A stretch of 38,125 bases of DNA from the NCBI RefSeq assembly GCF_003062295.1, contig NZ_PYCN01000044.1, forward strand, positions 1 through 38,125, read 5' to 3'. Below, in pieces: positions 34,590 through 38,125 of the stretch. Source of the stretch: Bradyrhizobium algeriense (GTDB taxonomy: Bacteria > Pseudomonadota > Alphaproteobacteria > Rhizobiales > Xanthobacteraceae). Each line of letters begins with the position of its first letter. Within the stretch, counting starts at the first letter, position 1. A program made the translations under genes and the position numbers. The notes under the pieces are model-generated. The model saw only the letters and a program-made list of their open reading frames with translations, was not told the DNA's origin and searched no databases.

Positions 34590-34774
34590 CGGCGCCAACG
34601 ATCAGTGACAAAGCTGCCCGGACAGCGGTAGCGGAGCTAAACAAAGAGCCGAAACGGCGTGATGTCGAGCGCCGGCGCGAAGAGGCCGCGGACGGCCAGG
34701 AACGTGAGCGACGCGAGAAGGCGGTCGCAAAGGCGCAGGCGGCTCTCGACAGGGCCGTGCAGAATCGTGAGGCT

Positions 34775-35277
34775 CCTGCCATCGGGCGCGAAATTCTGCA
34801 TCGACCGCCAGCGACTGATAGAGAGCGCGACCATGCGCCTTGCCGTGTGCTTGCGAAATCGCAATCCAGGCGCGCGCGATATCGCCATCGGCTGCCAATC
34901 CGAGACGCGCGACGATCGCTTGAATCTGTGCCTTGTGACTCAACCGCGGCTGCAGTTCCTTGGCGGCGCGATTGATCGTCGTTGAAGCCGGCTGCGTGCA
35001 AGTGTTTCCTGGTGGCTTCGACTTTTGCGAGATCGTCCGGTGTGACGTCGGCGGCAATCTTCATCGGCCCCGCCAAGGTCTGCCGCAGAACCGATTTAAG
35101 CTCCCGCAAGGCGTGGGCCGCGAGCGGAATGGATACCCGGAGCGGAAGCGCGCCAGCCGACAGCCGGCAGAAGTCGACATAGCAGTCGGCCATGCCCTTT
35201 CCGAGCAATTGCCGGATCAGGGCCGCCGTATTCTGCTGCTCCGGTGAAAGGTCTGGTCTCTTGGCAGGCTCGTCCAT
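34775..35277 (-). pseudogene. N-terminal fragment of a large Bradyrhizobium-type hypothetical protein
   Basis: The frame starts MDEPAKRPDLSPEQQNTAAL and continues FCRLSAGALPLRVSIPLAAH to GFNDDQ; then the frame shifts near 34970 and goes on as INRAAKELQPRLSHKAQIQA, RLGLAADGDIARAWIAISQA. After RARWQEP the match ends. The original protein appears to be much longer, as judged by memory of similar rhizobial proteins; only about 165 residues remain. Function unknown. It starts immediately after the PemK-like remnant on the same strand. Confidence 0.45.
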
Positions 35278-35664
35278 CTAACGCTGTCGGTTAACGCCGC
35301 GCGTGCTGGCGCGGCGGGCAATGAATTCTTTCATCAACGGCAGAAAAAACGCCTTGCTGAAATGGCCAAGTGGCGGCTCTGGCTCAAGGTAGAACGACTG
35401 GCCGATGACGTCCTGATTGTATTCGTCAAGGATGATCCAGAGGCGTAGCGAAGCGTCGAGACCGGCACGACGCTTTTCCATCTCAGGAATTTCGACGGCA
35501 AAACGATCGGAGTAGGGCGGCTGACTGGTGATCGGAAACAGCACCAACAAGTCCTCACCTTTCGGCCTGGCAATCCGTACACCCACAGCCACCGGGCGAG
35601 GCTTGCGGCCTTCCGTTTCCCCGCGCTCAGCTTAGCGCACCCATAAATAGGAAAATCGGATCAC
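35278..35664 (-). pseudogene. PemK-like toxin gene inactivated by a nonsense codon
   Basis: The gene should start at the GTG overlapping the Phd antitoxin stop (GTGA, 35664): MIRFSYLWVR, then TAA at 35634-35632, then in the same frame AERGETEGRKPRPVAVGVRI, LLVLFPITSQPP, FAVEIPEMEKRRAGL and LRLWIILDEYN to residue 128. The frame is otherwise open from end to end, and the TAA stands where a Glu codon is expected. The sequence resembles PemK/MazF-type toxins (GRK-RP--V, PITSQPP, W-ILDEYN). Restart at a downstream GTG (35592) could give a 104-residue truncated protein. Coupling to the antitoxin supports a toxin-antitoxin pair now lacking full toxin. Confidence 0.6.
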
Positions 35665-35942
35665 GCATCCGGTGCGAAGCTCGTCCGGCTCAACGTCTCG
35701 TCGCTCTCCCGCTCATAGGCGTCGACGGCCCGCTTGACGTCCTCAAACAAGTCGTCAGGCATCGTCTCGAGCCGACCGGCCTTCCGGGCGTCGGCTCTGG
35801 CCGTAAGCTTGCGGTAGTCTTCGATGCTGAGCAGCACCAGACGCGGCTTGTTCCGTTGGGTAATGGTGACGGGCCGGCGCAGGGCTTCGGCGATGATATC
35901 CCCCGACTTCCTGGAAAGATCACTGGTTGAATATTGGGTCAT
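35661..35942 (-). CDS. Phd/YefM-family antitoxin
   Basis: 93 residues starting MTQYSTSDLSRKSGDIIAEA, with PVTITQRNKPRLVLLSIEDY, the Phd/YefM pattern (S---L----G-I---A---PV-IT---KP--VL-S-EDY). The C-terminal half (DLFEDVKRAVDAYERESDET) is the disordered toxin-binding part. The frame is open 75 codons further upstream, but that part covers the operator and does not look like protein. Such proteins bind DNA as dimers and repress their own operon; a 12-base palindrome lies just upstream. The gene is intact while the toxin is broken, as expected when a toxin is lost first. Confidence 0.8.
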   Translation of the reverse strand: MTQYSTSDLSRKSGDIIAEALRRPVTITQRNKPRLVLLSIEDYRKLTARADARKAGRLETMPDDLFEDVKRAVDAYERESDETLSRTSFAPDA

Positions 35943-35954
35943 TGATCGGTCTCC

Positions 35955-35983
35955 AGCATTGCTGTAATATATACAGCAATGCT
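35955..35983. promoter_or_regulatory. Palindromic operator of the Phd antitoxin operon
   Basis: A perfect 12-base inverted repeat, AGCATTGCTGTA (35955-35966) and TACAGCAATGCT (35972-35983), with a 5-base ATATA spacer, 12 bases upstream of the antitoxin start. It is AT-rich and probably overlaps the promoter. The position and symmetry fit autoregulation by Phd-type proteins. Confidence 0.65.
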
Positions 35984-36238
35984 GTATATCCTGCAAGGGT
36001 GTTCGCTTGGCAGCTATCGGGGAGGGATCTTTGGAGCGGCAGGCTTCGTCTGAAGCGAGCCGTCTCTGCCATCCGTCGCAGGGTTGATCGCTCGGGCTGG
36101 CGCTCAATCCTACGAGGTCTTTGAAAGCGAGCACGCGATCCCACGCTCGAAACCACCAGTCGCCCATGACATTCCTCCTGAGAACAATGCGTCGTGCCCT
36201 ATTTGATCATCGTGTCCGCCAGATGCGCGTGGCCTTTC

Positions 36239-36797
36239 ATGCCGCATACGCAACCCTTTTTCCAGGAGCTGGATGAGACCAAGCAGGAGGCGGACGATTT
36301 TCAGCGCAGGGTCGATGCGGGCAAGTGCCCAGTGGGAGGACTATGATGAGGAAACCGGCGCTGGACGCCACTATGGCGAAGAGTTCGGAGAGCGCCGCCT
36401 GGAGGCTGAAGCTGCGCTCCTCTTGCTTCGAAAGGCGTTCGTGATCGTAATATACCACCTGTGGGAGCGTGGCGCGCGGCGATGGGTGCCGCAGGCGAGA
36501 AGGAAGCCAAACCACGCCGATCTGGTTGCCGCACTGACACAGGCGTCGATTGTCATCGACAAGGCCGGCCTGGAAGAGTTGAGGCTTCTGGTCAATTGCC
36601 TCAAGCATAACAGCGAAGACGCGCGAAAGCTTTACGTACTTCGCCGCCATCTGTTCGAGGGTGATTTCGATCCCGACTCCATTCATTCAGCAACCGGCAA
36701 GCCCTTCGTGAATATCGATTGGGCCGAGATCGTAGTGCTGACCGGCGACAACGTGGAACACTATTTTCGGGTGGTTCAGAACTCTGGACCCAGATAG
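36239..36797 (+). pseudogene. Hypothetical protein gene with one-base frameshift
   Basis: The first frame (from ATG 36239) reads FFQELDETKQEADDFQRRVD and stops; the second frame (36273-36797) continues SAQWEDYDEETGAGRHYGEE, then AEAALLLLRKAFVIVIYHLW and FVNIDWAEIVVLTGD. Removing one G from the GGG at 36319-36321 joins them into a protein of about 185 residues. It is helical, hydrophilic and without signal or membrane segments; it may be a defence or toxin-antitoxin related protein but no family is recognised. The 36273 frame could still be translated alone if the upstream part is dispensable. Confidence 0.45.
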
Positions 36798-36814
36798 CCG
36801 CTCAAGGGGACGCA

Positions 36815-36982
36815 ATGGCCAAAAAGCAAAGCATTCCGAGGCGGCTGTTCAAGTACCGCGCGTTCAACAATCTCACACTCGATATGATTATTGCGGATAA
36901 TCTATTTTGGACGAACCCGCTCCGCGGGAGAGTATCCGCGTTGAGTGCGGCGTACCCCCTTAAAGCCAGCCAGCGTCCCTGA
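36815..36982 (+). pseudogene. N-terminus of a DUF2971 protein, truncated by the integrase segment
   Basis: Starts MAKKQSIPRRLFKYRAFNNL, LTLDMIIADNLFWTNP, the standard beginning of DUF2971 proteins (P--LYKYR-----T--L----LWF--P--FNDP). After about 36918 the match ends where FNDP is expected, and unrelated sequence runs to a stop. The gene was therefore cut by insertion or deletion connected with the integrase-like gene downstream. Confidence 0.6.
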
Positions 36983-37095
36983 CTCCGGCACCACGGGCAC
37001 AGAGCGACGTAATCGATACCATTTCAGAGGAGCTTGCCCCTGGCAAGATGGCGTTGCTGCCCGCGCGCAGCGTCCCTCTTGCCAAGGAGTTCGCT

Positions 37096-37718
37096 ATGAC
37101 CTCGCTACGGTTACGCATGATGGAAGACATGCAGGTCTGCAACCTGTCGCAACACACGCAGGATTCCTATTTGCTGCAGGTTTCGCAGTTCGCTCGGCAT
37201 TTCGCTAAATCGCCGGCTTTGCTCAGCCCGGAGGATATCAGGTCTATTTGACGAACGAGAAGAAGCTGGCGCCGCGCTCGGTGCACGTCACCGTCGCAGC
37301 GCTTCGATTTCTCTACCGCGTCACGCTCCGCCTCGATTGGGATCTCGCCCAGATCATTCCGTGTCCCAAGGCGTCAAAGACATTGGCCATCATTCTCAGC
37401 CCCGAGGAGGTGCTGCACTTCCTTGGCTGCATCGAGAGCTTCAAACACCAGGCGATCCTGACGACGTGCAATGCCGCCGGCCTGCGTATTTCTGAGGCGA
37501 CCCGTCTGAAGCCTGAAGCTATCGATCGCCAGCACATGGTGCTTCGCGTCGAGCAGGGCAAGGGACAGAAAGACCGCTATGTCATGCTGTCGGCCAGGTT
37601 GCTGGAGGTGCTGACAAACTATTGGCGCGCCGTGCGCCCCACCGGGGCGTGGACGTTTCCCGGCGCCGTTGTTGGAGAACCGATATCGACAAGCGCCGTG
37701 GATGCCCACCTGCCATAA
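37096..37718 (+). pseudogene. Tyrosine integrase (IS91-associated type), frameshifted and truncated
   Basis: First frame: MTSLRLRMMEDMQVCNLSQH, QFARHFAKSPALLSPEDIR, then stop at 37251. Second frame: VYLTNEKKLAPRSVHVTVAA to PGAVVGEPISTSAVDA. The core-binding domain and the start of the catalytic domain are visible: the first catalytic Arg is in AAGLRISEATRL and the Lys is in QGKGQKDRYV. The HxLRH and the Tyr are missing because the sequence breaks at about 37708. A deletion of about ten bases at 37230 explains the frameshift. Such integrases often accompany IS91-type transposases. Confidence 0.7.
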
Positions 37719-37724
37719 AGCACA

Positions 37725-38125
37725 TCGGGTGTCGAGTTGCTGCAGGCGATTTCCGATTTTCTTGACGACCAGAAGGACATAATCGACCAGGTCCGCTGCG
37801 ATCGGACGCGGGGTTTGAAGAAGGCCGAGACGGGTCGCAGCGGCCTGACGCCGCAACAGGTGCTGCGCTCGCTGGTTCTGATGCGCGTCAAGAACTGGAA
37901 CTATCGCGAATTACGCGAGCGGATCGCCGACGGATGCACGCTGCGCCAGTTCACGGACTTCTATTGTCTGCCAGTGCCTCGACATGATGCGTTCCACGGC
38001 GGCTTCAATCGGCTCACGCCCGAGACGCTCAAGGCGATCAATGATCTGGTGGTGCGGGCGGCGGTCGAGCTCGGACTGGAAGACGGCCAAAAGCTGCGTG
38101 TCGATACCACGGTGGTGCAGACCGA
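37725..38125 (+). pseudogene. ISNCY-family transposase, 5' truncated and cut by the window edge
   Basis: The open frame, which follows the integrase stop in the same phase, reads LLQAISDFLDDQKDIIDQVR, TGRSGLTPQQVLRSLVLMRV, NWNYRELRERIADGCTLRQF and LRVDTTVVQT at the window end. This is the N-terminal region of ISNCY (IS1202-like) transposases up to the first catalytic Asp (VDTTVV). The usual first ~35 residues are missing at the join with the integrase, unless a TTG at 37737 is used as a start. Whether it is complete to the right cannot be seen. Confidence 0.7.

Overview
The window looks like accessory DNA from a symbiotic alphaproteobacterium, most likely Bradyrhizobium or a close relative. 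This is inferred from GC-rich rhizobial-style coding, NifA/sigma-54-type promoter elements, a remnant of a QseM-like DUF2285 regulator of integrative conjugative elements, an Omp25-like porin remnant and many decayed insertion sequences and toxin-antitoxin genes. No rRNA, tRNA or CRISPR array was seen.

Layout. (1) 1-2900: the end of a transposase, a DUF2285 remnant, an intact AvrRpt2-like cysteine protease with a sigma-54-like element just upstream, a hypothetical ORF, then frameshifted Fic and AbiEi remnants. (2) 2900-12613: half of a type VI secretion system (T6SS) on the + strand: tagH(fha)-tssJ-tssK-tssL-tssM-[phosphatase-like remnant]-Ser/Thr kinase. It is preceded by two TGT-N10-ACA/ACG NifA-type sites and a perfect -24/-12 promoter. 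(3) 12657-14461: a minus-strand, frameshifted, internally repeated effector-like gene. (4) 14670-15570: more NifA/sigma-54 elements and the collapsed scar of a second copy of the T6SS operon, in which the 5' end of a tagH copy is joined to the 3' end of a kinase copy. (5) 15723-18294: vgrG, a small ORF, and hcp with its own sigma-54 promoter. (6) 18886-20544: a HopG1/XopAG/RipO1-like effector with N-terminal tandem repeats. (7) 21112-29185: a six-gene minus-strand operon of DUF2169-pentapeptide, pentapeptide, DUF4150 PAAR-like, beta-helical spike-like, DUF3540 and TPR-glycosyltransferase-like proteins, which looks like a T6SS cargo-loading or spike module. (8) 29894-31663: a trehalose-6-phosphate synthase carrying an extra C-terminal module that recurs in the gene of item 3. 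(9) 31968-33089: a type III polyketide synthase. (10) 33145-38125: a graveyard of porin, IS3, PemK-like toxin (nonsense-mutated, beside an intact Phd antitoxin and its palindromic operator), DUF2971, integrase and ISNCY pieces.

How the parts may work together. The T6SS genes present encode the membrane complex, baseplate protein TssK, the regulators, tube protein and spike. Sheath, remaining baseplate and ClpV genes (tssA, B, C, E, F, G, H) are absent and must lie elsewhere if the machine works. The promoters suggest expression under NifA-RpoN control, that is, in the low-oxygen nodule. Three nearby genes resemble plant-directed effectors of pathogens (AvrRpt2; HopG1/XopAG/RipO1; a trehalose-phosphate synthase reminiscent of Ralstonia RipTPS). 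The main hypothesis is therefore a symbiosis-regulated secretion island aimed at the plant. Which secretion system carries these proteins cannot be decided from the sequence.
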